This document shows, one piece after another, positions 1-9,129 of a stretch of DNA of 64,000 nucleotides. Position 1 is the stretch's first letter. The number at the start of each line of letters is the position of its first letter. Source of the stretch: Paenibacillus sp. FSL R5-0912. GTDB taxonomy: Bacteria; Bacillota; Bacilli; Paenibacillales; Paenibacillaceae. Both the position numbers and the translations under genes were made by a program. The stretch covers positions 2,108,001 to 2,172,000 of the forward strand of contig NZ_CP009282.1 of the NCBI RefSeq assembly GCF_000758605.1, in the 5' to 3' direction. The notes under the pieces were generated by a model, which did not search any database, was not told the origin of the DNA, and saw only the letters and a list, made by a program, of their open reading frames with translations.

Positions 1-1
1 A

Positions 2-1141
2 TACGGAGAGAGCAGCGAAGAGGCGCGGGTGTTCTACGCACCAGGCCGTGTGAATCTCATCGGAGAGCATCTGGACTACAACGGCGGTTATGTGTTCCCG
101 GCAGCACTGGACTTTGGAACTACCCTTATCGTGCGTCCGCGTACAGACGGCAAGGTTCAATTCGCATCGACGAATTTCCCTTATGAAGCCTCTATCGGCT
201 ACAGCGAAATCGGCAAAGCCAAAACCGGCGAGTGGGTTGACTATCCGGTTGGTGTTATGGTCGAGCTGGCCAAGAAGGACCTTCCGGTATCGGGAGGGTA
301 TGACCTCTTGTTCCACGGAGAAATTCCGAACGGCTCGGGCTTATCCTCTTCCGCTTCTATCGAGGTAGTAACAGGTTATGCCTTCCTGACACTGCTTGGT
401 GGAGACACGGATACTGTAGAGATCGCCCTGCTGTCGCAGCGTGCGGAGAACCAGTATGTCGGCGTAAACTCCGGTATCATGGACCAGTTCGCTGTCGCCA
501 ATGGCAAACGCGACCAGGCCATCCTGCTGATGTGTGACACTCTGGAATACAGCCTGGTTCCATTTGTGACTGGCTCATATAAGCTGGTTATCGGCAATAC
601 GAACAAGAAGCGCGGTCTTGTGGACTCCAAGTACAATGAACGCCGCAGCCAATGCGAGGAGGCTCTGGCTATTTTGAAGCAAGAGGTACCAACCCTGTCT
701 TATCTGGCCGAGCTTAAACCTGAACAATTCGAGCTTCATCAGCATAAAATCACCGACGAAACCGTTAGACGCCGCGCCCGTCATGTGGTGGAAGAGAACC
801 AGCGTGTACTTGACTCGGTTGAAGTCCTGAAGAACAATGACCTGAAGCAATTCGGACTCTATATGAACGATTCCCATGTCTCCCTGCGTGACCTCTATGA
901 AGTCAGCTGCGAAGAGCTGGACATTATGGTTGAAGAAGCGCAGCGTATTCCGGGAACACTCGGCTCGCGTATGACAGGTGCCGGATTCGGTGGATGTACA
1001 GTATCTCTGGTACATGAGGATGATGTGGAACGTTTCATTACCGAAGTCGGCGAAGCTTACAAGAATAGATCCGGTCTGACGGGCGAGTTCTATGTATGCA
1101 CGATCGGCAACGGCGTTGAAGAACTGAAAGGAGTGAAATAA
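2..1141 (+). CDS. galK: Galactokinase (5' end outside the window)
   Basis: Phosphorylates galactose to galactose 1-phosphate with ATP in the cytoplasm, the first step of the Leloir pathway. The frame is open from base 2, so about 379 residues are visible and the true start lies upstream; the GTG at 29 is internal. GHMP-kinase motifs are all present: GRVNLIGEH near the visible N-terminus, the ATP-binding loop PNGSGLSSSAS and the C-terminal GSRMTGAGFGG. Family length is about 390, so only roughly 10-15 residues are missing. galE follows after one base, which indicates one operon. Identity is secure. Confidence 0.96.
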   Translation, partial: YGESSEEARVFYAPGRVNLIGEHLDYNGGYVFPAALDFGTTLIVRPRTDGKVQFASTNFPYEASIGYSEIGKAKTGEWVDYPVGVMVELAKKDLPVSGGYDLLFHGEIPNGSGLSSSASIEVVTGYAFLTLLGGDTDTVEIALLSQRAENQYVGVNSGIMDQFAVANGKRDQAILLMCDTLEYSLVPFVTGSYKLVIGNTNKKRGLVDSKYNERRSQCEEALAILKQEVPTLSYLAELKPEQFELHQHKITDETVRRRARHVVEENQRVLDSVEVLKNNDLKQFGLYMNDSHVSLRDLYEVSCEELDIMVEEAQRIPGTLGSRMTGAGFGGCTVSLVHEDDVERFITEVGEAYKNRSGLTGEFYVCTIGNGVEELKGVK

Positions 1142-1142
1142 G

Positions 1143-2129
1143 ATGGCGATTCTGGTAACGGGCGGAGCAGGATATATCGGTTCCCACACAGTAGCAGAGC
1201 TGCTGGACCGCGGGGAAGAGGTCGTAGTTATCGACAATCTGCTGACAGGGCACCGCGAGGCGCTGCTGGGCGGCAAGCTGTATGAGGGAGATCTGCGCGA
1301 CAAGGAACTGCTGGCCAAGCTTTTCTCCGAGAACAAGATTGAAGCGGTAATCCATTTCGCAGCGAGTTCTCTGGTAGGCGAGAGCATGAAGGATCCGGTA
1401 AAATATTACGACAACAACGTGTACGGTACACAGTGTCTTCTCGAAGCGATGCAGCATGCCGGAGTGGATAAAATCGTCTTCTCCTCCACAGCCGCAACCT
1501 ACGGCGAACCGGAAAAGGTGCCGATTGAAGAAACGGACCGCACTGAACCTGCGAATGTTTATGGGGAGACCAAGCTGACCATGGAGCGCATGATGGCCTG
1601 GTTCGACAAGGTGCTCGGCATCAAATACGTAGCGCTGCGCTACTTCAATGCTGCAGGTGCACATGCCAGCGGCAAAATCGGTGAAGACCACCGTCCGGAG
1701 AGTCACCTGATTCCGCTGGTGCTCCAGGCTGCACTCAAGCAGCGGGAGAACATCGCGGTCTTCGGCGAAGACTACCCGACAGAAGACGGAACCTGCGTAC
1801 GAGACTATATCCATGTCAGCGATCTGGCGGATGCGCATGTCCGTGCGGTAACCTACCTGCGCAGCGGCAGTGCAAGCAATATCTTCAACCTGGGCAACGG
1901 CCTTGGTTTCTCAGTGAAGCAGGTGATTGAGACTGCGAAGAAGGTAACCGGCCTGGACATCCCGGTTGTAATCCAGGAGCGCCGCGCCGGTGATCCGGCA
2001 GTACTGGTCGCTTCTTCGGCCAAAGCCCGGACGATCCTGGGCTGGGACCCGCAGCATGCCGATCTGGAAGGCATCATCCAAAGCGCCTGGAACTGGCACT
2101 CCGCGAACCCGGAAGGGTATGGCGTCTAA
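1143..2129 (+). CDS. galE: UDP-glucose 4-epimerase
   Basis: Interconverts UDP-galactose and UDP-glucose using tightly bound NAD. The 328-aa protein has the Rossmann motif GGAGYIG at residues 7-13 and the catalytic pair Tyr140/Lys144 in YGETK. HFAA around residue 71 and RYFNAAGA around residue 175 are typical of GalE. Its ATG lies one base after the galK stop, with GAAAGGAG just upstream. The product couples GalK and GalT, both encoded beside it. Length and motifs match the family. Confidence 0.97.
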   Translation: MAILVTGGAGYIGSHTVAELLDRGEEVVVIDNLLTGHREALLGGKLYEGDLRDKELLAKLFSENKIEAVIHFAASSLVGESMKDPVKYYDNNVYGTQCLLEAMQHAGVDKIVFSSTAATYGEPEKVPIEETDRTEPANVYGETKLTMERMMAWFDKVLGIKYVALRYFNAAGAHASGKIGEDHRPESHLIPLVLQAALKQRENIAVFGEDYPTEDGTCVRDYIHVSDLADAHVRAVTYLRSGSASNIFNLGNGLGFSVKQVIETAKKVTGLDIPVVIQERRAGDPAVLVASSAKARTILGWDPQHADLEGIIQSAWNWHSANPEGYGV

Positions 2130-2217
2130 GCCTGTCACTGTACTTGTTGTGAACAGTATGGAAGCCTGGCTTGAAGAATAGGCAATCATAAGATGAACAA
2201 AAGAAAAATAAAAAGCC

Positions 2218-2392
2218 AGAAGGATCGAAGGGGGATTTTGGAACTGTAGGAGCGTTAGCGACCGCCTGAAAGCTTTCCGCAGGAAAGCTCGCTTCGGAAG
2301 CATCAGCAGTCACCGGATTTCAGCCGCAATCAGCGGGTCAATCAAGAAATCTGGGGGCGGGCAGCGGCCGGAAGTCCAAATATTCACCGTAG
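2218..2392 (+). repeat. Structured intergenic repeat, copy A
   Basis: This is the first of two copies of one element; the other is at 30852-30987. Shared blocks are GGATTTTGGAACTGTAGGAG at the left end, CACCGGATTTCA and AGAAATCTGGGG in the middle, and GGCCGGAAGTCCAAATATTC at the right end. Outer and middle blocks are inverted with respect to each other, and CCGC/GCGG forms a small hairpin. Copy A also carries about 40 extra bases with the perfect hairpin AGCTTTCC-GCA-GGAAAGCT. It fills most of the 332-bp galE-galT gap. No coding potential is seen. Confidence 0.85.
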
Positions 2393-2461
2393 TGACGTCT
2401 ATGGCTTAAGTTAATATCTTAAGTTCAGCTATACAGGTTGCAGCAAATAAGGAGAATTGAA

Positions 2462-4045
2462 ATGCAGAACGATAATATTACGGCTGCAGCCTCTGAGAAG
2501 GCATTGTATGCGATTGAGCAGCTGGTCCTGTTCGCGCAGCACAAGGAGCTGATTCAGCCTGCTGACGTTGATTACAGCCGCAATGAACTGCTGGACCAGT
2601 TCGGCTTCAGTGAGCCGTATGCCGGTGAATTCACTGAAGGTCCGCTTGAGAGTCCGCAGGCACCGCTGGATCAATTGATCGACTACGGGTTTGAGACCGG
2701 GCTGATTCCGGAGAATACGGACACTTACCGCGATCTGCTGGACGCCAAGATCATGGGCCTTCTGATGGCCCGGCCGTCTGAGGTAAATGCGGAGTTCGCC
2801 GCGATCCAGGCGGGGCAGGGCATTCAGGCGGCCACTGACCGCTTTTATAAGCTGAGTATTGATTCCAACTATATCCGTATGGACCGGGTGGCCAAGAATG
2901 TGTATTGGCTCCAGGATTCGCCGTACGGGGATATCGAGATGACGATCAATCTCTCCAAACCGGAGAAAAGCCCGAAGGAAATCGCCATGGCCCGGCTGCT
3001 CCCGCCGCCGGTCTATCCGAAATGCCAGCTCTGCCGCGAGAATGTCGGCTATGCCGGACGGGTCAATCACCCGCCGCGCCAGAATCTGCGAGTGATTCCT
3101 CTTGCGATGAACAATGAGAAATGGTTCTTCCAGTACTCGCCGTATGTGTACTATAACGAGCATTGTATCGTGTTCCACCATGATCATGTGCCGATGAAGC
3201 TGACGAAGGATACGCTGAAGCGTCTGCTTAGCTTTGTTGAAACCTTCCCGCATTATTTCATCGGCTCGAATGCCGATCTGCCGATTGTCGGCGGCTCCAT
3301 TCTGACCCATGATCACTTCCAGGGCGGACGCCACACCTTCCCCATCCAGAAGGCGCCCAAAGAGGATAGCTTCACCCATGCTGCATATCCAGGCGTTAGC
3401 CTTAGCATTGTGAAATGGCCAATGTCTGTGCTGCGGATGCAGGGGGCAGATCCTGCCGTGCTGCTGGAAGCCGGCAACAGTATCTATGAGGCCTGGAAGA
3501 CTTACAGCGATCCGGCAGCTGATGTCCTGGCCTTCAGTGAAGAAGCCGGGGAGAGCGTGCCGCATAACACGGTTACACCTATTGTCCGCCGGGCAGAAGA
3601 CGGCGGCTATGAGATGGATCTGGTGCTGCGCAACAACCGGACCAGCGAAGAATATCCCGAAGGGATTTTCCACCCGCACCGGGAAATGCACCACATCAAG
3701 AAGGAGAACATCGGGCTAATTGAGGTTATGGGCCTGGCGATTCTGCCGGGACGCCTCAAGGAAGAGCTCGATGCTGTCGCTGGCGTTCTGGCCGGAGACA
3801 CCGCGCTGCTGGAAGCGGTCCAGAGCCAGGGCGCTGATCATCCGCTCGCGCAGCATGCCTCCTGGATCGCGGAGCTGGCCGGCCGTTTCGGCACCTCCCT
3901 GAGCCGCGAGGAAGCGGTGAAGACGGTGCAGAACGAGGTAGGCACCAAGTTCACGCATATTCTGGAGCATGCGGGAGTCTACAAACGCACACCGGAAGGC
4001 CAGGCGGCATTCCGCCGGTTCGTGAACACCAGCGGGTTCAACTAA
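2462..4045 (+). CDS. galT: UDP-glucose--hexose-1-phosphate uridylyltransferase, Firmicutes class
   Basis: Transfers UMP from UDP-glucose to galactose 1-phosphate, completing the Leloir pathway. I chose the ATG at 2462 because AAGGAG lies 7 bases upstream; an in-frame TTG at 2438 lacks a site. The 527-aa product belongs to the longer Firmicutes GalT class, not the 350-aa E. coli class. The THDHFQGG motif (His283, His285) is the class active-site region. Separation from galE by a repeat element is unusual, but the order galK-galE-galT is normal. Confidence 0.95.
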   Translation: MQNDNITAAASEKALYAIEQLVLFAQHKELIQPADVDYSRNELLDQFGFSEPYAGEFTEGPLESPQAPLDQLIDYGFETGLIPENTDTYRDLLDAKIMGLLMARPSEVNAEFAAIQAGQGIQAATDRFYKLSIDSNYIRMDRVAKNVYWLQDSPYGDIEMTINLSKPEKSPKEIAMARLLPPPVYPKCQLCRENVGYAGRVNHPPRQNLRVIPLAMNNEKWFFQYSPYVYYNEHCIVFHHDHVPMKLTKDTLKRLLSFVETFPHYFIGSNADLPIVGGSILTHDHFQGGRHTFPIQKAPKEDSFTHAAYPGVSLSIVKWPMSVLRMQGADPAVLLEAGNSIYEAWKTYSDPAADVLAFSEEAGESVPHNTVTPIVRRAEDGGYEMDLVLRNNRTSEEYPEGIFHPHREMHHIKKENIGLIEVMGLAILPGRLKEELDAVAGVLAGDTALLEAVQSQGADHPLAQHASWIAELAGRFGTSLSREEAVKTVQNEVGTKFTHILEHAGVYKRTPEGQAAFRRFVNTSGFN

Positions 4046-4068
4046 GACTGCTGTGTCTTGTAAATGGG

Positions 4069-4102
4069 ATGTCCCTGCCGGAGTATCGGCGGGGACATTT
4101 TT
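4069..4102 (+). terminator. Rho-independent terminator after galT
   Basis: ATGTCCCTGCCG pairs with CGGCGGGGACAT around a GAGTAT loop, followed by a T run. It lies 24 bases after the galT stop and ends the gal operon. Confidence 0.85.
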
Positions 4103-4154
4103 ATATTGCGCGAGAAACTGCGATGCAATGATGTGTCCGCCGGAAGTGAGGGGC

Positions 4155-4643
4155 GGGAGGAAATGAGGGGCAGAAATGCCCCTGATTCCGCTGAAAGCGG
4201 GCGACGGGAGGAAATGAGGTGCAGAAGTGCCCCTAATTTCGCTGAAAGTGGGCGACGGGAGGAAATGAGGGGCAGAAGTGCCCCTGATTCCGCCGAAATC
4301 GGGCGATGGGAGGAAATGAGGGGCAGAAGTGCCCCTAATTTCGCTGAAAGTGGGCGACGGGAGGAAATGAGGGGCAGAAGTGCCCCTGATTCCGCCGAAA
4401 TCGGGCGACGGGAGGAAATGAGGGGCAGAAGTGCCCCTGATTTCGCTGAAAGTGGGCGACGGGAGGAAATGAGGTGCAGAAGTGCCCCTGATTCCGCCGA
4501 AATCGGGCGATGGGAGGAAATGAGGGGCAGAATCCCTTTGATCCCGCCGGACGTGGGCGATATGGGGGAATCAAAGGGATAAATCCCCCTAAATCCGCCG
4601 AAATCGGGCGTCAGGCGGAAATTAAAGGGATAAATCCCTTTGA
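4155..4643. repeat. 51-bp tandem repeat array
   Basis: Eight near-identical units start at 4155, 4206, 4257, 4308, 4359, 4410, 4461 and 4512, giving a period of exactly 51 bp. More degenerate units continue to about 4643. Each unit carries the hairpin AGGGGCA-GAAG-TGCCCCT followed by a TCCGCCGAAATCGGGCG-like block. Because 51 is divisible by three, a reading frame stays open through it (4064-4582), but that frame begins at the galT terminator and has no ribosome site. In the degenerate units the hairpin arms change together, to AAAGGGA/TCCCTTT, which favours a structured nucleic acid over a protein. Confidence 0.92.
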
Positions 4644-4722
4644 ATTTGTGCTAGGCAGGCGTTAAGGGTACGCCGTGTCTTTTAAACACGATACCGACCT
4701 TTTGCCCCTTCTTCGCAGCCAT

Positions 4723-4751
4723 TTGAATGCGGCAAGCCGGAGGTCTATAAT
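4723..4751 (+). promoter_or_regulatory. SigA-type promoter of the alcohol dehydrogenase gene
   Basis: TTGAAT at 4723-4728 and a perfect TATAAT at 4746-4751, with a 17-base spacer. The downstream gene starts 43 bases later. Confidence 0.75.
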
Positions 4752-4794
4752 ATACAAGTGCGTCACATTCATATACTCATGGAGGTTTACCCAT

Positions 4795-5958
4795 ATGCGT
4801 AAGTTTGAGTTCTATAACCCTACCAAGCTGATTTTTGGACAAGGGACATTGCAGGCACTCCGCACCGAAGTGCCGAAATACGGCAAGAATGTACTGCTGA
4901 TGTACGGCGGCGGCAGCATCAAGCGCAGCGGCCTGTACGACAAAGTAATTGCTGAGCTGAATGCCATCGGAGCTGTAGTGACGGAATTGGCCGGAGTGGA
5001 GCCTAACCCGCGCCTGTCTAACGTACATCAAGGCGTGGATTTATGCCGCGAGAACGGAATCGAGCTGATACTCGCCGTCGGCGGCGGCAGTGTGCTGGAT
5101 TGTGCCAAGGCTGTAGCTGTCGGTGCGAAGTACGATGGGGATATGTGGGACTTCGTGGAGCGCAAAGCGGCGCCTCAGGGAGCTCTTCCGCTGGGGACTG
5201 TGCTGACAATGGCGGCTACCGGTTCGGAAATGAACAACGGCTCGGTAATTACAAATGAAGTGACTAAGGAGAAAATGGGCTGGGGCAGCGTGCATGCCTA
5301 TCCGGCATTCTCGATTCTTGATCCTGAGAATACCTTCTCCCTGCCGCGTGATCAGACGGTCTACGGCATGGTGGACATCATGTCCCATACACTGGAGCAT
5401 TATTTCCACACAGACGGCAACACACCGGTACAGGACGGCTTCTGTGAAACCCTGCTTCGTACTGTAATCGAGACTGCACCCAAGCTGATCGAAGATCTGA
5501 ATAACTACGAACTGCGTGAGACCATCATGTACTGCGGCACCATGGCACTGAACGGGATGGTCAGCATGGGCTTTGCCGGTGACTGGGCTACCCACAATAT
5601 TGAGCATGCCGTATCCGCAGTTTACGATATTCCGCATGGCGGAGGATTGGCCATTCTGTTCCCGCAATGGATGAAGTATAACCTCAGTACGAACCCAGCC
5701 CGGTTCCGCCAATTGGCAGTGAACGTATTCGGCATCGATCCGGCCGGCAGAAGCGATGAAGAGGTCGGGCTTGAAGGCATCGTGGCGCTTCGCAGCTTCT
5801 GGGATTCGATCGGGGCTCCGAAGACGCTAGGTGATTATGACATCGATGACAGCGAAATCGGCAATATGGCTGACAAGGCTGTCCGTTTTGGCCCATTCGG
5901 CAACTTCCGCAAGCTTCAGCGTGAGGATGTTGTAGAGATTTACAAGCTGGCTCTGTAA
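4795..5958 (+). CDS. Iron-containing (group III) alcohol dehydrogenase
   Basis: NAD(P)H-dependent alcohol/aldehyde oxidoreductase of the butanol dehydrogenase/YqhD/YugJ group, cytoplasmic. The ATG at 4795 has GGAGG 9 bases upstream and gives 387 aa; the frame upstream of it is spurious. The nucleotide-binding GGGS lies near residue 95. Metal ligands fall at Asp194, His198, His267 and His281, the positions known for YqhD. It appears to be a single-gene unit with its own promoter and terminator. The physiological substrate cannot be told from sequence. Confidence 0.93.
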   Translation: MRKFEFYNPTKLIFGQGTLQALRTEVPKYGKNVLLMYGGGSIKRSGLYDKVIAELNAIGAVVTELAGVEPNPRLSNVHQGVDLCRENGIELILAVGGGSVLDCAKAVAVGAKYDGDMWDFVERKAAPQGALPLGTVLTMAATGSEMNNGSVITNEVTKEKMGWGSVHAYPAFSILDPENTFSLPRDQTVYGMVDIMSHTLEHYFHTDGNTPVQDGFCETLLRTVIETAPKLIEDLNNYELRETIMYCGTMALNGMVSMGFAGDWATHNIEHAVSAVYDIPHGGGLAILFPQWMKYNLSTNPARFRQLAVNVFGIDPAGRSDEEVGLEGIVALRSFWDSIGAPKTLGDYDIDDSEIGNMADKAVRFGPFGNFRKLQREDVVEIYKLAL

Positions 5959-6056
5959 ATTCATTTACAGGCAGTTGACCTTGTAAGCTGGCCCTGTAAG
6001 GCAGCTGGATAGACATACCGGCAATGGTTAACCCTATTTGCTGCACCATTGTTCAG

Positions 6057-6085
6057 CCGTTCCCGTTCGCCGGGAGCGGTTTTTT
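6057..6085 (+). terminator. Rho-independent terminator after the alcohol dehydrogenase gene
   Basis: CCGTTCCCG pairs with CGGGAGCGG (one G-T pair), followed by six T residues. Confidence 0.85.
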
Positions 6086-6149
6086 AACATGAAGATCCCT
6101 AAATAATCTCTCTCCAGAGATACAATATTGAGATTAATACCCAACTTTG

Positions 6150-6176
6150 TGAAACCAAGGACATGGTTTCAGCGTT
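6150..6176 (+). promoter_or_regulatory. ECF-sigma (SigW-like) promoter candidate
   Basis: TGAAAC at 6150-6155, then 17 bases, then CGTT at 6173. This resembles the SigW pattern TGAAAC-N16/17-CGTA. GAAACC/GGTTTC also forms an inverted repeat across it. In Bacillus subtilis the equivalent yuaF-floT operon is SigW-dependent, which supports the reading. Confidence 0.55.
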
Positions 6177-6221
6177 TAAACTAGTATGACAGTCCGGAAG
6201 TAAAGACGGGAGGAGACAAAC

Positions 6222-6758
6222 ATGCAAACGCTGTATTTGGGCTGTTTGGCGCTGGGCATTATTTTTGCTGTAGTCAGTGTACTTGTAGGCGACCTGATCG
6301 GAGGCGCTCTGCACGGGGTTTTTGACTTCGTATCTTTTGATTTCGTCAATCCTGCCATCTTGGCGGGCGGAGTAACGGTGTTCGGCGGAGCGGGGGTACT
6401 GCTTAGCCGCTACAGTGGACTGGAAGATGGCGCAATTCTTGCCTTGTCCCTGCTGATTGCGGCTTTTATGGGAGTAGTGCTGCATCTTGTTGTCGTGAAG
6501 CCAATGAGGAACAGCGAAATGTCGAACGGATTCTCAATGAATGAGCTGCCGGGCAGAATCGGCGAGGTTACCGTCCCGGTACCTGCTGCAGGCTACGGAG
6601 AGATTATGGTAAAGTTCGGCGCTGGTAACAGTCTGCATACGGCGGCCAGCTTTGAACAGCATCTGCTGCCGGCCGGTATCAAGGTTGTAGTTGTGGAGGT
6701 CCGCGAGGGGGTAGCCCTTGTGTCAGAATTCGAAGAGAGAAGAGGAGAGGATTCTTAA
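6222..6758 (+). CDS. NfeD-like membrane protein (YuaF type)
   Basis: A 178-aa protein with three or four hydrophobic segments (about residues 2-30, 43-63 and 70-92) followed by a small beta-rich domain at about 100-170, the OB fold typical of NfeD proteins. NfeD proteins work with flotillins, and here the flotillin gene overlaps the stop by one base (TAATG). GGGAGG sits upstream of the ATG. It probably helps organise membrane microdomains, as YuaF does in B. subtilis. It has no serine protease domain, so it is the short NfeD class. Confidence 0.85.
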   Translation: MQTLYLGCLALGIIFAVVSVLVGDLIGGALHGVFDFVSFDFVNPAILAGGVTVFGGAGVLLSRYSGLEDGAILALSLLIAAFMGVVLHLVVVKPMRNSEMSNGFSMNELPGRIGEVTVPVPAAGYGEIMVKFGAGNSLHTAASFEQHLLPAGIKVVVVEVREGVALVSEFEERRGEDS

Positions 6759-8332
6759 TGTTCGGTATTCCTGATTTTTTGTTTATTCCTGCAGTCGTTG
6801 TGGCTGTATTATTTGTACTTGGTATTGCGTTCTGGGCCCGTTACAAAACGGTAGGACCTGATGAAGGGATGATCGTTACCGGCTCCTTCCTGGGCAGTAA
6901 TCATATCTCAGATGACGGCTCCGGCCGCAAAATCAAAATTGTCCGCGGCGGCGGTGCGTTCATTCTGCCGGTCTTTCAGAAGGCAGAGTTCATGTCACTG
7001 CTCTCCCATAAGCTCGACGTGACGACCCCGGAGGTCTACACCGAGCAGGGTGTTCCGGTTATTGCCGATGGGGTCGCGATCATTAAGGTGGGCAGCTCGA
7101 CCGAAGATGTAGCTACGGCAGCCGAGCAGTTCATGGGCAAACCGATTGAGGCGCTGAAGAGCGAAGCCCAGGAAGTACTCGAAGGCCATCTGCGGGCGAT
7201 ACTCGGTTCAATGACCGTTGAAGAGGTCTACCGCAACCGGGACCGTTTCGCCCAGGAGGTTCAAGGTGTTGCAGCCCGTGATTTGAAGAAGATGGGGCTG
7301 CAGATCGTCTCGTTCACCATTAAGGATGTGCGTGATAAGCACGGATATCTGGAAGCGCTGGGTAAGCCGCGGATTGCCGCAGTGAAGCGGGATGCAGAGA
7401 TTGCTGAAGCCGAGGCTGTGCGGGATGCGCGGATTCAGAAGGCCAATGCCGAAGAGCAGGGGCAGAAGGCAGAACTGCTGCGTGATACCAATATCGCCGA
7501 AGCCTCGAAGGAGAACCAGCTGAAGGTAGCGGCGTTCAAACGTGATCAGGATACCGCCAAAGCGGAAGCGGACCAGGCGTACCATATTCAGGAGGCGCGG
7601 GCCAAGCAGACGGTGGTTGAAGAGCAGATGAAGGTCGAGCTGGTCCGCAAGGAACGCGAAATTGATTTGCAGACCAAGGAAATCCAGGTTCGCGAGAAGC
7701 AGTATGATGCGGAAGTGAAGAAGAAAGCGGAAGCTGACCGTTATGCGGTGGAGCAGGCGGCGGAAGCCGACAAGGCCAAGCGGATGCGTGAAGCGGATGC
7801 GCTGCAGTACAGTATTGAGACTCAGGCTAAAGCGACCTCCGAGCAGAAACGTCTGGAAGGGCAGGCAGTCGCGGATGCCGAACTGGCCAAGGGTAAGGCA
7901 GAAGCGGAAGTTATCCGGCTGCGCGGTCTGGCCGAAGCGGAAGCCAAAGAGAAGCTGGCGGAAGCCTTCCAGAAGTTCGGCGAAGCGGCGGTGCTCGATA
8001 TTATCGTCAAAATGCTGCCGGAGCTGGCCGGGAAGATTGCCGAGCCGCTGGCTTCCATTGATAAGCTGACGGTTGTGGATACCGGCAACGGGGAAGGCGC
8101 GGCCCGGGTCAGCAATTATGTGACCCAACTGATGGCGACGGCCCCTGAGATGCTGAAAAGCGTGTCCGGCATTGATGTCGAAGCGCTGATCAAAGGGTTG
8201 ACCCAAACCAAAGGCAAGCCGGAGCTGGCAGCATCTGCCGAATATACCGGAGCGCCAGTAACCGCCCTCCCGGGTAAACCGAAACCGGCCGTATTACCAT
8301 CGGCCGCCCCGGTTGAACAACCAGAGGAATAA
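6758..8332 (+). CDS. floT: Flotillin, SPFH-domain scaffold protein
   Basis: Membrane-associated scaffold of functional membrane microdomains. The 524-aa protein has an N-terminal hydrophobic hairpin (residues 1-24), an SPFH/band-7 domain to about residue 205, a long charged coiled coil rich in Glu-Ala repeats (about 210-400) and a C-terminal assembly region. B. subtilis FloT is close in length (509 aa). Its ATG overlaps the NfeD stop, with AGAGGAGAGG upstream, so the pair is translationally coupled. Expression from the ECF-type promoter at 6150 would tie it to envelope stress. Confidence 0.93.
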   Translation: MFGIPDFLFIPAVVVAVLFVLGIAFWARYKTVGPDEGMIVTGSFLGSNHISDDGSGRKIKIVRGGGAFILPVFQKAEFMSLLSHKLDVTTPEVYTEQGVPVIADGVAIIKVGSSTEDVATAAEQFMGKPIEALKSEAQEVLEGHLRAILGSMTVEEVYRNRDRFAQEVQGVAARDLKKMGLQIVSFTIKDVRDKHGYLEALGKPRIAAVKRDAEIAEAEAVRDARIQKANAEEQGQKAELLRDTNIAEASKENQLKVAAFKRDQDTAKAEADQAYHIQEARAKQTVVEEQMKVELVRKEREIDLQTKEIQVREKQYDAEVKKKAEADRYAVEQAAEADKAKRMREADALQYSIETQAKATSEQKRLEGQAVADAELAKGKAEAEVIRLRGLAEAEAKEKLAEAFQKFGEAAVLDIIVKMLPELAGKIAEPLASIDKLTVVDTGNGEGAARVSNYVTQLMATAPEMLKSVSGIDVEALIKGLTQTKGKPELAASAEYTGAPVTALPGKPKPAVLPSAAPVEQPEE

Positions 8333-8345
8333 TAGCGTATCACGG

Positions 8346-8386
8346 AGGTATGGCCGGCAGGTTTAACCGCCTGTCATACCTTTTTT
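8346..8386 (+). terminator. Rho-independent terminator after floT
   Basis: AGGTATG...CAGG pairs with CCTG...CATACCT around a TTAA-centred loop, followed by a T6 tract. It separates floT from the ABC genes. Confidence 0.85.
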
Positions 8387-8421
8387 ATAGAAATACCGCA
8401 TTAAGAAACGGAGGTGCAGGC

Positions 8422-9129
8422 ATGGAGCTCATTTTGGATAATATACGCAAGAGCTTTGACGGTAAGGAAGTGCTGAAGGGAATTGACTTCACCTTCGAGC
8501 AAGGCAAGATTTACGGGCTCCTGGGACGCAACGGTGCCGGCAAAACCTCGCTGTTCAACTGCCTCAGCGGTGAGATACGCATGGACAGCGGCGGGGCGTT
8601 TCTGCGGCGGGAGGAAGTGAGTCTTCCGCTTCGCGAAGAGGAGATCGGCTACGTCTTTTCCCTGCCGATTCTGCCGGATTTCTTAACGGGTTATGAGTTT
8701 GTGAAGTTCTACATGGATATCAATAAGGATAAAATAGAACCGGGCAGAAGTATCGAAGAGTATTTTGATATCATCCGTTTTGAGGAGGAGGACCGCCATC
8801 GCCTGATTAAGGGCTACTCCCACGGGATGAAGAACAAAATTCAAATGCTCTGCTTCATCATTTCCCGGCCGCCGCTGATTCTGCTGGATGAGCCGCTGAC
8901 CTCCTTTGATGTGGTGGTCGCGCTTGAGATCAAGAAGCTGCTGCGTGAGATGAAGCAGAAGCATATTATTATTTTCTCCACCCATATCCTGCAGCTGGCT
9001 GCCGATCTCTGTGATGAGCTGGTAATTCTGAATAATGGCTCGCTCCGTGAGATTCCCGCGGAAACGCTGCGCAGTCCGGAGTTCGAGGAGCAGATTATCG
9101 CGCTGCTGAAGGATGGAGACCATGATTAG
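8422..9129 (+). CDS. ABC transporter ATP-binding protein
   Basis: The ATP-hydrolysing subunit of an ABC-2-type transporter, 235 aa from the ATG at 8422 (CGGAGGTG upstream). Walker A is GRNGAGKTS at about 35-43, Walker B is LILLDEP, and the H-loop is STHIL. The signature region reads YSHGMKNK instead of LSGGQ, a variant common in exporter-type ATPases. The next gene overlaps its 3' end and encodes the membrane partner. The substrate is unknown. Confidence 0.9.
   Translation: MELILDNIRKSFDGKEVLKGIDFTFEQGKIYGLLGRNGAGKTSLFNCLSGEIRMDSGGAFLRREEVSLPLREEEIGYVFSLPILPDFLTGYEFVKFYMDINKDKIEPGRSIEEYFDIIRFEEEDRHRLIKGYSHGMKNKIQMLCFIISRPPLILLDEPLTSFDVVVALEIKKLLREMKQKHIIIFSTHILQLAADLCDELVILNNGSLREIPAETLRSPEFEEQIIALLKDGDHD

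Noticed and set aside
2429..3694. 421-codon minus-strand frame opposite galT
   Set aside because: Antisense shadow of a well-supported gene; composition is typical of reverse-frame translation.
4155..4562. Possible CRISPR array
   Set aside because: Units are contiguous with no unique spacers, and no cas genes are present.
4064..4582. 172-codon frame across the 51-bp repeats
   Set aside because: It starts inside the galT terminator without a ribosome site, and exists because the repeat period is a multiple of three; arm changes favour structure.
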